Position numbers and translations under genes: made by a program. This document shows, in pieces, positions 8,797 to 16,648 of a stretch of 64,000 nucleotides of DNA. The stretch is from assembly GCA_029565675.1 (NCBI GenBank), contig JAKQNP010000032.1, positions 124,001-188,000 on the forward strand, in the 5' to 3' direction. The DNA comes from a bacterium (GTDB lineage Bacteria > Zhuqueibacterota > Zhuqueibacteria > Residuimicrobiales > Oceaniaggregativiventaceae). Positions within the stretch are counted from its first letter, which is position 1. Every line of letters begins with the position of its first letter. The notes under the pieces were generated by a model that saw nothing but the letters and a program-made list of their open reading frames with translations, searched no databases and was not told the DNA's origin.

Positions 8797-9804
8797 CTAA
8801 AAATCGCGTTTATAGTTTTTTTTGTAGAATTCCCGATATTCACCCGTTTTGAGCTTCTTCCACCACCATTCGTTGTTGACATACCAATCGACTGTTTCGC
8901 GCATGGCTTTTTCAAAAGAGTACCGGGGCTGCCAACCGAGCGAGCGAATTTTTTCCGTATCGACAGAATAACGGCGATCGTGACCGGGACGGTCGGCGAT
9001 GAACGTCTTGAGATTCTCCGGTTTGCCCAATGCCCGCAGAATATAATCGGTGATCTCCAGATTGGTCCTTTCGTTGCCGCCGCCGATGTTGTAGACCTGT
9101 CCGATCTGCCCTTGGGTTAGCAAAAAATCGATGGCATCGCAATGATCGAGAACGTAAATCCAGTCGCGCACATTTTTGCCATCGCCGTAAATCGGCAAAG
9201 ACTTGTTTTCGATGGCATGCGTGACGAAGAGAGGAATCAATTTTTCCGGATACTGATAAGGTCCATAATTGTTGGAACAGCGCGTGACGATAACCGGCAG
9301 ATCATAGGTTTTGAAATAGGAATAGGCGAGGCGATCGGCACCCGCTTTTGAGGCGGAATAGGGGCTCGAGGGTTCCAGAATATCGGTTTCGCGAAAGGAG
9401 CCGCGCAGGATGCTGCCGTACACTTCATCTGTGCTGATCTGCACAAACCGTTCGACGCCGAATCGGCGAGCGGCCTCGAGCAGAACAAATGCGCCGTAGA
9501 TATCGGTTTTGATAAAGTCATCCGGTGCACCGATCGACCGGTCGACATGGCTTTCGGCGGCGAAATTGACGACTCGGTTGACGCCGGCCATCGCTGAATC
9601 GACCAGTTTTGCATTGCAAATATCGCCTTTGATGAAGCGATAATTCGGGCGATCGCTGATATCCTTGAGATTATCGAGATTGCCGGCATAGGTCAATTTG
9701 TCGACATTGACCACCTCAACACCATCACCGTATTTATCGAATAAATAGCGAATAAAATTGCTGCCGATAAAACCAGCGCCTCCGGTTACCAAATAACGCA
9801 TCAT
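8797..9804 (-). CDS. rfbB: dTDP-glucose 4,6-dehydratase
   Basis: Converts dTDP-glucose to dTDP-4-keto-6-deoxyglucose, the entry to rhamnose and other deoxysugars. It is an extended short-chain dehydrogenase: the NAD-binding 'TGGAGFIGSN' (7-16), catalytic 'STDEVYGS' (124-131), and 'YSASK' (149-153) with the Tyr/Lys pair. 335 aa is normal. Two consecutive ATG codons open the gene, with AGGAG a few bases upstream; either could be used. RmlA, RmlC and RmlD are not in the window, so the pathway must be completed elsewhere. It is the first gene of the minus-strand set rfbB-wecB-SLBB, preceded by a plausible promoter. Confidence 0.93.
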   Translation of the reverse strand: MMRYLVTGGAGFIGSNFIRYLFDKYGDGVEVVNVDKLTYAGNLDNLKDISDRPNYRFIKGDICNAKLVDSAMAGVNRVVNFAAESHVDRSIGAPDDFIKTDIYGAFVLLEAARRFGVERFVQISTDEVYGSILRGSFRETDILEPSSPYSASKAGADRLAYSYFKTYDLPVIVTRCSNNYGPYQYPEKLIPLFVTHAIENKSLPIYGDGKNVRDWIYVLDHCDAIDFLLTQGQIGQVYNIGGGNERTNLEITDYILRALGKPENLKTFIADRPGHDRRYSVDTEKIRSLGWQPRYSFEKAMRETVDWYVNNEWWWKKLKTGEYREFYKKNYKRDF

Positions 9805-9864
9805 GTTTTCTCCTGAATTGATCTATCGCGGTTGATTGTTGCGGGTGTCCTTGCCGCGTCGGTT

Positions 9865-9893
9865 AAAATAGAAAGACAAACGGTAAAAAGCAA
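9865..9893 (-). promoter_or_regulatory. candidate sigma-70-type promoter for the rfbB-wecB-SLBB set
   Basis: On the minus strand, TTGCTT (9893-9888), a 17-bp spacer and TATTTT (9870-9865) lie about 60 bp before the rfbB start. Spacing is ideal and -10 matches four of six consensus bases. Found by eye. Confidence 0.45.
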
Positions 9894-10025
9894 TTTTAAA
9901 ATCTGCTCTTTTTATCTGGCACTATACAGGCGCAGTCGGTCGTTTGCAGACGATAAAACACTTATCTGCGCGGCCGTGATGACTGCTTGGCATGGCGGCA
10001 AAACCGCCACCGGTCGAGCTTTTCG

Positions 10026-10054
10026 TTGTAATTGACATGAAAAACCGATATATT
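10026..10054 (+). promoter_or_regulatory. candidate sigma-70-type promoter for nadE
   Basis: TTGTAA (10026-10031), a 17-bp spacer and TATATT (10049-10054; five of six consensus bases) precede nadE by about 100 bp. An overlapping TTGACA at 10032 is a better -35 hexamer but has no -10 at workable spacing. Confidence 0.45.
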
Positions 10055-10157
10055 TCAGCGCATTAAAGCTCATCCGAATCTGCTGCGAACGGTTCAGTGC
10101 TCATGCACATGATCAGCCGGCGGATGAGTTGTCGTGAACCAGAAATCGAGCGGAACC

Positions 10158-11897
10158 ATGGATCCTTTACGCATCGCCTTGGGGCAAATCAACTGCACAG
10201 TGGGAGATCTCGAAGGCAATCGGCAGCGGATTCTCGCTGCCATCGAGAGGGCAAAAGATCAGGAATGCGATTTGATCGCCTTTCCTGAGCTGGCGATCAC
10301 CGGATACCCGCCGGAAGATCTGTTGCTGCGCCAGCAGTTTGTCGCGGATCAAGACCGTCTGGTCAGTGACATTGCTCGGCGGGTACAGGGTCTTATCTGC
10401 ATCCTAGGCCATGTCGATCTCGATCACGCCGCCCTGCACAATTCCGCGGCGGTCATCACCGAAGGCCGTCTGGTCGACACCTATCACAAAATCAATTTGC
10501 CCAACTATAGCGTTTTCGATGAGGAGCGTTATTTTGAAGCCGGTTCGCGGCCATTGATACTCGATTTAAGCGGTGTGCGCATCGGCTTGAATATTTGCGA
10601 GGACATCTGGATCGACAACAATGTCACCGAAGCCGAAGCGCTTCTTGGTGGAGCCGATCTGTTGCTCAATCTGTCTGCATCGCCGTATTATGTGCACAAG
10701 GAAAAGGAGCGCCTTGAGCTGTTGCGCAAACGAGCGCAATTTACCGGTGCAGCGGTGGCGTATGTCAACTTGATCGGTGGACAGGACGAACTGATCTTTG
10801 ACGGCCACAGTTTGATTGTCCACCCGAACGGCAGCGTACTGGCCGCCGGTGCTGGTTTTGCTGAGGATTTTATTGTTGCCGATATCGACATCGACGCCTT
10901 GCGGCAATGGCGACAGCAGCAGTCGGATCGCGAAAGCCGCAGCAAAAGTTTCTTTTCGCCCTTTGGTCAATTTTCCTATGTGCAAATGCGACAATCGATT
11001 CGCGAAAAACATATCGATCTTACTGAAAACAAACCACAGACCGAAGCGGATGTCGAAGAGCAAATCTATCGAGCTCTTTGTCTCGGGATCCGCGACTATG
11101 TTGGTAAAAATGGATTCAAAGACGTCGCGCTTGGCTTAAGCGGCGGGGTTGACTCCGCGCTGGTCGCCGCTTTGGCAAGCGACGCGCTGGGGCCGGATCA
11201 TGTCGTCGGGATCGGTATGCCCTCGCAATATTCCTCCCACGGCAGCATCGTCGATGCAGAACAATTGGCAAAAAATCTCGGCATCGCCTTCCACATCCTG
11301 CCGATCCAAACCACATTTGATGAGACCTTGGCGCAATTAAAACCGCTATTTCAAGATCTGCCCAGCGATGTGACTGAAGAAAATTTGCAGGCAAGGATTC
11401 GCGGCAATCTGTTGATGGCGCTCTCCAACAAGTTTTCCTGGTTGATCATGGCGACCGGCAACAAGAGCGAAACCAGCGTGGGTTATTCCACCCTTTATGG
11501 CGACATGGTAGGCGCCTTGATGCCGCTCAAGGATGTGTTTAAAACCATGGTCTATCGCTTGTGCCGATATCGCAACCGCATTGCTGGATACGATCTGATT
11601 CCGGAGGCGACACTCAACAAACCGCCTTCAGCTGAATTGCGCCCCGACCAGACCGACCAGGACTCTTTGCCCCCTTATGATGTTTTGGATGCGATTCTCG
11701 AGCTCTATGTGGTAAATGAAAAAAGCATTCAGGAAATTGTCGAACGAGGATTTGACAGAGATATCGTGCGTAAAATTGTTCGGTGGGTGTACAACAGTGA
11801 ATACAAACGCCGGCAAGCACCTCCGGGGATTAAAATCACACCGCGAGCTTATGGCAAAGATCGGCGGATGCCGATCACCAATCGCTACCGCGAATGA
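10158..11897 (+). CDS. nadE: glutamine-dependent NAD+ synthetase
   Basis: Last step of NAD biosynthesis: deamido-NAD + ATP + glutamine to NAD. The N-terminal nitrilase-type amidase domain has the triad Glu44 ('FPELAITGYPPEDLLL'), Lys111 ('HKINLPNYSVFDE') and Cys147 ('NICEDIW'). The C-terminal ATP-pyrophosphatase domain has the PP-loop 'SGGVDSA' (328-334), 'GNKSETSVGYSTLYGD' and the basic end 'KRRQAPPG'. The 579 aa length suits the two-domain form, so it can use glutamine and not only ammonia. The ATG at 10158 is preferred to a GTG at 10134 because the family starts right before 'LRIALGQIN'; the GTG would add eight unconserved residues. It is a single-gene unit between a promoter and a terminator. 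Confidence 0.95.
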   Translation: MDPLRIALGQINCTVGDLEGNRQRILAAIERAKDQECDLIAFPELAITGYPPEDLLLRQQFVADQDRLVSDIARRVQGLICILGHVDLDHAALHNSAAVITEGRLVDTYHKINLPNYSVFDEERYFEAGSRPLILDLSGVRIGLNICEDIWIDNNVTEAEALLGGADLLLNLSASPYYVHKEKERLELLRKRAQFTGAAVAYVNLIGGQDELIFDGHSLIVHPNGSVLAAGAGFAEDFIVADIDIDALRQWRQQQSDRESRSKSFFSPFGQFSYVQMRQSIREKHIDLTENKPQTEADVEEQIYRALCLGIRDYVGKNGFKDVALGLSGGVDSALVAALASDALGPDHVVGIGMPSQYSSHGSIVDAEQLAKNLGIAFHILPIQTTFDETLAQLKPLFQDLPSDVTEENLQARIRGNLLMALSNKFSWLIMATGNKSETSVGYSTLYGDMVGALMPLKDVFKTMVYRLCRYRNRIAGYDLIPEATLNKPPSAELRPDQTDQDSLPPYDVLDAILELYVVNEKSIQEIVERGFDRDIVRKIVRWVYNSEYKRRQAPPGIKITPRAYGKDRRMPITNRYRE

Positions 11898-12049
11898 TGA
11901 TCTTGAGAAATGGTTAAATCTTGCCGAATCCTCAGATCCCGCAAAAAGCGTGAAAAGCCCTAACTCTTAAATTTAACTTGACTTTTACAAAAAAAGTAAC
12001 TATCCTTTTTGTGATACCCAGTCACTCACTGGTGTTATCCCACCGTTGG

Positions 12050-12094
12050 AAAAGCTGTAATTCCACCCCTGCCCGGAATTACAGCTTTTTTTTT
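12050..12094. terminator. rho-independent terminator after nadE, overlapping the end of the GT2 gene
   Basis: A 15-bp perfect stem (12050-12064 with 12075-12089; GCTGTAATTCC core) and 10-nt loop are followed by T on the plus strand (nine T, 12086-12094). The T tract runs into the stop codon of the convergent glycosyltransferase gene (12093-12095). On the minus strand the stem ends in four T, so weaker stopping there is possible. Confidence 0.88.
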
Positions 12095-12995
12095 ATGCCT
12101 GCCCGGATACAATCGCTTTTCTACCCTTGGCAAACCCTGCTGCATAGACGACCAATACAGCCAGGGCCAGTGGCGAGAGCAACAAAAATTTGATAAATTC
12201 CACGAACCGGTTGCGCAGCAGGCGCCAGGCAATTGCTGTGTATTTGACAATCGGCAACAGCGGAATCAGGATGGGATAACGGACAAAAGCTTTCCCCTGT
12301 AAATCATATTTATACCGATTGATCGCCGCGCCGGTGCCCAGTTCGAATTGGTTGCGGAATATCTTGCGCAAGCGGGTTCTGTTGCGATGCCAGATGATGG
12401 CAGAGGGCTGGTGAAAGAGCTTCTCCCCTTTGGAAATCAGCAAACGCGTATAGATGCTGTCGCTGCCTTTGATCTGATCAGCAAAAAGGCCGTGTTGATC
12501 GAATACATCTCGATCAAAAGAGACGTTGCAGGTTCCGAAATGCGACTTGTCCTTGGTGGGATAAGGGGTGATCAAGTCACTGAATTCCAACAAGTAATCC
12601 AGAGTGCCGATCAGATTGTGAGGTGTGCCATTGCGCACCATTCCGCCCACAATGCGAAATCCTTGTCGATGTGCTTCCAGCAGGGATGACAGCCATTTTT
12701 TATCGACGATACAGTCGGTATCTGTAAAAGCCAAATAGCGGCCTTTAGCTGTCTGAATGCCGGCGTTCCGCGCTGTGCCGGGAAACGCCCGCTGCGGCAA
12801 CTCAATCACCCTGACCTGCGGAAAACGCTGCTGCACCAATTCCGCGGTATCGTCGCCGGACGATTCCACCACGATTACTTCAAAGGAACAATCGATTTCT
12901 TGCTTGTAAACGGATTCGAGGGCATCGAAAATCACTGCTTTCTGCCGATAAGATGGCAGGATAATCGATGCTTCAATGTCGAAGCTGGTGCCCAT
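12093..12995 (-). CDS. family 2 glycosyltransferase (GT-A fold) with C-terminal membrane segments
   Basis: 300 aa. The N-terminal 1-220 is a GT2 domain: 'ASIILPSYRQK' (9-19), 'VIVVESSGDDT' (40-50), the metal/sugar-nucleotide motif Asp92-Thr-Asp94 in 'LAFTDTDCIVD', and an acceptor region 'GTCNVSFDRDVF'. It transfers an activated sugar to a lipid or glycan acceptor at the cytoplasmic face. Near the C-terminus are hydrophobic stretches (about 238-258 and 268-292) that should anchor it in the inner membrane. The specific sugar cannot be inferred. It stands alone between nadE and the tRNA genes but close to the glycan block, so a role in the same surface polysaccharide is plausible but unproven. 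Confidence 0.85.
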   Translation of the reverse strand: MGTSFDIEASIILPSYRQKAVIFDALESVYKQEIDCSFEVIVVESSGDDTAELVQQRFPQVRVIELPQRAFPGTARNAGIQTAKGRYLAFTDTDCIVDKKWLSSLLEAHRQGFRIVGGMVRNGTPHNLIGTLDYLLEFSDLITPYPTKDKSHFGTCNVSFDRDVFDQHGLFADQIKGSDSIYTRLLISKGEKLFHQPSAIIWHRNRTRLRKIFRNQFELGTGAAINRYKYDLQGKAFVRYPILIPLLPIVKYTAIAWRLLRNRFVEFIKFLLLSPLALAVLVVYAAGFAKGRKAIVSGQA

Positions 12996-13234
12996 TCATG
13001 TTCCAGATATTTTGCGTCAAAGTGCAGATGAGTTAGATCAGAAATCGACAACAGAGGAAAACCAGAAAAGAGTGTCTGCAAATCGATCGATGATGGCAAA
13101 AAGCGGTTGTCGCTGATGCGCAGAGTGAAAAAATCCCTAATTTTGATTGACGCGGCTGCAGCATTTTACACTGCTGCGGCAGTACTGACAGAAAATCGAA
13201 CCTCACTCCTGGGCATCGGAGATGCCCAGCATCG

Positions 13235-13307
<73 letters not shown>

Positions 13308-13314
13308 TGATGGG

Positions 13315-13387
13315 TGAGGGCGGCGGGAATCGAACCCACGACCGACGGCTTAAAAGGCCGCTGCTCTACCAGCTGAGCTACGCCCTC
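13315..13387 (-). tRNA. tRNA-Lys (anticodon TTT)
   Basis: A 73-nt cloverleaf: acceptor GAGGGCG/CGCCCTC with discriminator A; anticodon stem GCGGC/GCCGT with loop CTTTTAA (anticodon TTT, reading AAA and AAG); T-stem GTGGG/CCCGC with TTCGATT loop. CCA is not encoded. It is transcribed with the CTT isoacceptor. Confidence 0.96.
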
Positions 13388-13399
13388 ATGACAGACGTG

Positions 13400-13428
13400 A
13401 AATTAGCATTTTATTGATAAATATGCAA
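13400..13428 (-). promoter_or_regulatory. candidate promoter for the tRNA-Lys pair
   Basis: On the minus strand, TTGCAT (13428-13423), a 17-bp spacer and TAATTT (13405-13400) would start transcription a few bases before the first tRNA. It lies between pgsB-like and the tRNAs, so the tRNAs need not depend on read-through. Confidence 0.45.
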
Positions 13429-13490
13429 CAAAAATTTCGCCTTACTGCAAACACTTACAGGATGGCGTGCTGCCGTGACCGAGGTCGCCT

Positions 13491-14687
13491 CTAAATTGCT
13501 GACCTCGTTGCTTCTGCAGACGGTTCGTTCTTTTCAGCCAGCCACCCCAACAATTGATGGCCGACACCTTCAATGTTGCCCATCCCGAACAGACAGACAT
13601 CATGGCCGAGTGGTTTCAGCACCTGAACAAGCTGTTCAAGAGTCTGCAAAAACAGCGAGTTGGCATTGGGACGCAGATCTTGCCGCAAATGGCGAAGCAA
13701 GCGGTTGCTGTCATTGCCCGCCAGCAAGATCAGGTCGGCGGCAATGGTGTGGTTGAGCAGTTCGGCCATTTGTCGGGTGCGATCGGCGCGATCGGCTCTC
13801 GTGTTGACCAATACGACAGTCGGGTGGTTGCGATGCAAAAATTCGACTGCAGGCAAATTCCAGATCTTGGCGATCGACTGCGGATCATTGGCTGCAAAAG
13901 CATGGATATAGGAAATCTTCAGTCCAGAGACGGCAGCGTGAACAATCCGCAGCGCTCCGCTATCAGGTTGTGCATCTGTGAATCCTTTTAGCGCCTGTTC
14001 CTCGTCAAGTCCGACACAGCGACATACAGCGAGCGCAAGAGCGTAATTGTCCGGGTGTTCGATGTACACACAGGTTGTCGATTCTGCCGGTATCGACTCT
14101 TGTGGTCTGACGAGAATCAGGGATGCAGTCGCTTTTTCACAAGCTTTCTGAACAATGGACTGATAATTGTCAGTTAATGCAAAAACGTGGGAGGCGGAGC
14201 AAAGAGAATCGCCATAAACAGCCGCAACACTTTCCGGATCAGGTCCCATGATATCGAGATGGTCGGGACCAATCCTGGCCAATACCGTGATGTGGGGTTT
14301 AATGATTTGCTGCGATTCGACGCGCTGCAATTGTGGGCGCAAGGACATCCCTTCGATCACCAGGGCTTCGGCGCCTTCTCTGGAGGCCTGTCTGATGACT
14401 GCCAACTGTTCGCGCAAATCGGCGCGCGTCTTTCGCGCGACAACGGTTTCGCGTCCGTCGGGATGAATATAACAGGTGGCACTGCCGCTCGTCTTTGCGG
14501 TTGTGCGGATATCCCCTGCCCGCAGACCGGCGCTGATCAGACGGGTAATGGAAGATTTGCCGCGCGTGCCCGTTACCAGTATTCGCAAAGGAATGCGGTT
14601 CAGATGGCGTTCATGGCGCGCTTTTTCCCACCCAAAGTACGCCAACAGCAGAACCAGCCCGCCAGTCGGTATTAGAATTGAAAACAT
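13491..14687 (-). CDS. PgsB/CapB-like poly-gamma-glutamate synthase (Mur-ligase superfamily)
   Basis: 398 aa. It resembles PgsB/CapB, the ATP-dependent amide ligase that polymerises glutamate through gamma links. An N-terminal membrane helix (1-20) is followed by 'RIPLRILVTGTRGKSSITRL' (31-50) with P-loop GTRGKSS, 'DHLDIMGP', 'PDSGALRI', 'HAFAANDPQSIAKIW', 'NTRADRADRTRQMAELL' and 'GMGNIEGVG', all in family order. The PgsC and PgsA partners are not adjacent: upstream is a DUF4097-like gene 14 bp away and downstream are tRNAs. It might make a glutamate-type polymer with partners elsewhere, or it may be a divergent ligase with another substrate. AAAAGG lies upstream of the ATG. Confidence 0.8.
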   Translation of the reverse strand: MFSILIPTGGLVLLLAYFGWEKARHERHLNRIPLRILVTGTRGKSSITRLISAGLRAGDIRTTAKTSGSATCYIHPDGRETVVARKTRADLREQLAVIRQASREGAEALVIEGMSLRPQLQRVESQQIIKPHITVLARIGPDHLDIMGPDPESVAAVYGDSLCSASHVFALTDNYQSIVQKACEKATASLILVRPQESIPAESTTCVYIEHPDNYALALAVCRCVGLDEEQALKGFTDAQPDSGALRIVHAAVSGLKISYIHAFAANDPQSIAKIWNLPAVEFLHRNHPTVVLVNTRADRADRTRQMAELLNHTIAADLILLAGNDSNRLLRHLRQDLRPNANSLFLQTLEQLVQVLKPLGHDVCLFGMGNIEGVGHQLLGWLAEKNEPSAEATRSAI

Positions 14688-14701
14688 TGGTCGGCTGCCT
14701 T

Positions 14702-15565
14702 TTAGGGGGCCATCTGCACAGCCAACTTCCCCACACCCAGGGAAATCACCAGATAGATCGATCGGCCGCTGTCAGAATAATTGCTGGAGTAATAGTAACT
14801 GCCTTTCTGGATCAGATCTGAAGGATATTCGAACTGGGATAGAAATAAAGACTTGGCAACTTTAAGCTTGACACCGATAGCCGCAGGCAGAACCAATGTC
14901 GTTTCGCCTACATCGAGATCGATGTGCGCCATGCAAGGATCGCGATATTCGCCGTCGAAATTGGCCAGCAGTGAACCCATGCCGCCGTTGATGTCGGCTT
15001 GTTTGAAATTCGCATTGCCAAGATGGTGCAATTTAACCTCACCCACTTGAACATTGACATCGAGATTTTCCATCTGTGCGCGATTGGGTTGAGAAAAATC
15101 GAGGTTAACTCGGCCGGCAATGCTGTAGACTTCAAGATTGGTGATTCGCAAATCGCCGAGGTCGCAATCCAGTTCGCCGGCTTTGATCTTGCTGAAAACA
15201 TCAATTTGCGGTTTTTTCGGCAGCCGAATTTCGATATCGGCGTATTTTTTTTCATCGTTATTTTCGATCAGTTGCCAGTGATCATGATCGATTTGTATCG
15301 ACAAACGGTTTTCTTTTTCATCGAACTCGACTTGTGCATCGCAAACTGTTTTGTTGTAGACGACGCGGAAAAAAAGTTCATCGCTCTTTTCGTTTTTGTT
15401 TATACGGACCTGTGCGCCATCCACATCAATATCTACTACCAGCTGATCGCGATCGATGCGAAAAGTTTCTTCCAACTGAACGCGGTCATCCGACAAGGCT
15501 GTTCGCGGGCCCAGCAAAAACGACAGGATAATCGCACCTCTCAACAATCGCAAGGTAAAATTCAT
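14702..15565 (-). CDS. exported beta-helical protein, DUF4097/LiaF-C-like
   Basis: 287 aa from the ATG at 15565, chosen because AGGAAAG precedes it and the protein then begins with a signal peptide ('NFTLRLLRGAIILSFLLG'). The longer frame from 15703 would run into rluD. After cleavage the chain is a regular run of beta strands with short repeats ('VDIDVDGAQVRI', 'LSIQIDHDHW', 'DIEIRLPKKPQIDV', 'GELDCDLGDLRITNLEV', 'GEVKLHHLGNANF', 'GETTLVLPAAIGVKL'), the usual look of DUF4097-like or cell-wall-active antibiotic response domains. Relatives act at the envelope, and no enzymatic function is known. It sits between rluD (70 bp upstream) and the PgsB-like gene (14 bp downstream), so co-expression with the latter is likely. 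Confidence 0.7.
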   Translation of the reverse strand: MNFTLRLLRGAIILSFLLGPRTALSDDRVQLEETFRIDRDQLVVDIDVDGAQVRINKNEKSDELFFRVVYNKTVCDAQVEFDEKENRLSIQIDHDHWQLIENNDEKKYADIEIRLPKKPQIDVFSKIKAGELDCDLGDLRITNLEVYSIAGRVNLDFSQPNRAQMENLDVNVQVGEVKLHHLGNANFKQADINGGMGSLLANFDGEYRDPCMAHIDLDVGETTLVLPAAIGVKLKVAKSLFLSQFEYPSDLIQKGSYYYSSNYSDSGRSIYLVISLGVGKLAVQMAP

Positions 15566-15635
15566 GATTTCTTTCCTTTCCATGACAAACAGAGACCAGA
15601 AATTGTTGCCTTCCGTCTTTCGATCGTTCGACAGC

Positions 15636-16628
15636 TCAGCGATCGACGTCGGCGGCAAGGTCAGCCAAAAGCGCTTGCATATCATCTGGCAAGGGTGAAT
15701 CAAAAGTCATGTTTTCACGCCGCACCGGATGAAAAAAAGTCAAAGTTTTGGCATGCAGCATTTGGCGATCGTATTTTTTTAACAGTGCCAGGCCAAGCTG
15801 AGTACGGCTCTGGTTCAGCCCGGCCAACTGTTTGGAGCGGCCGCCATATGTCGCATCGGCAAATACAGGATGGCCGATCGATGACATATGAACCCGGATC
15901 TGATGAGTGCGGCCGGTCTCCAGATTGAGACGGACAAAACTCATAAAATCGAATTCTTGTAAAACTTCATAATGGGTAACCGCCGTTTTGCCGGCAGGGT
16001 TGACCACCATGCGCGTGCGCTCGCGATGATGGCGGGCCATTGCGGCTGATATGGTGCCCTTTTTCTGTCGCAAATGTCCCCAGACAAGGGCACGGTATTC
16101 GCGTTTGATCAGGCGGTCGGATAATTGACGTGCCAATGCGGCGTGAACCGGATCGGTCTTGGCGACAACCAACAATCCCGAGGTATCTTTATCCAGGCGG
16201 TGGATGAGGCCGGGGCGTGTTTCACCACCCAGCCTGGACAGTTCGCAGCAGTGATAGATCAAAGCATTGACCAAAGTACCTGACATGTTGCCAAAGGCCG
16301 GGTGGACAACTCGTCCTGCCGATTTATTGACCACCAGCAGATCATCGTCCTCATAAACGATGTTCAGGGGGATGTTCTCCCCTTCAACAGTCGATTTGGC
16401 CGGCCGTGGAAAATGGACACACAGTTCTTCCCCCGGCCGCACCAGATGATTCGACTTGACCCCCTGACCGTCAATCGTGACATGACCAGCTTCAATCAGT
16501 TTTTGAATTTTGGAGCGGGTGACCGACGGCAATTGTTGGGTTAAAAATTTATCCAGCCGTTCTTTGTTTTTACCTTCAGGCACCAATAGAATCAGGTGTT
16601 GGCTGTTTTGCATCTCATCAGGAGTCAT
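15636..16628 (-). CDS. rluD: RluD-family 23S rRNA pseudouridine synthase
   Basis: 330 aa. The N-terminal S4 RNA-binding domain (about 22-75, 'RLDKFLTQQLP...TRSKIQKLIEAGHV') is followed by the RluA-type catalytic domain. The catalytic Asp146 is in 'LIHRLDKDTSGLLVVAK' (141-157). 'DDLLVVNKSAGRVVHP' and 'GRTHQIRVHMSSIGHPV' are diagnostic. The enzyme isomerises uridines in helix 69 of 23S rRNA (RluD) or, in paralogues, other 23S sites; sequence alone does not separate these completely. Cytoplasmic. It lies 20 bp after the alpha-2-macroglobulin gene on the same strand. Confidence 0.9.
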   Translation of the reverse strand: MTPDEMQNSQHLILLVPEGKNKERLDKFLTQQLPSVTRSKIQKLIEAGHVTIDGQGVKSNHLVRPGEELCVHFPRPAKSTVEGENIPLNIVYEDDDLLVVNKSAGRVVHPAFGNMSGTLVNALIYHCCELSRLGGETRPGLIHRLDKDTSGLLVVAKTDPVHAALARQLSDRLIKREYRALVWGHLRQKKGTISAAMARHHRERTRMVVNPAGKTAVTHYEVLQEFDFMSFVRLNLETGRTHQIRVHMSSIGHPVFADATYGGRSKQLAGLNQSRTQLGLALLKKYDRQMLHAKTLTFFHPVRRENMTFDSPLPDDMQALLADLAADVDR

Positions 16629-16648
16629 TCATCCGCTCTAAAACAGAT

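Larger units (their letters stand above)
9805..10157. other. 353-bp intergenic region between divergent rfbB and nadE
   Basis: Apart from the two candidate promoters listed separately, I see no gene here. A 67-codon plus-strand opening at 9832-10035 has no ribosome site and no family resemblance. No riboswitch-like structure was recognised. Confidence 0.7.

Noticed and set aside
10032-10037. Perfect TTGACA as nadE -35
   Set aside because: There is no -10-like hexamer at 16-18 bp; the overlapping TTGTAA pairs with TATATT at exactly 17 bp.
13209-13229. 9-bp hairpin after the tRNA pair, considered as terminator
   Set aside because: It lacks a T run on either strand; kept only as a remark under the tRNA.
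14999-15928. 309-codon plus-strand frame
   Set aside because: It runs across two convincing minus-strand genes (DUF4097-like and rluD) and shows no protein-like motif.
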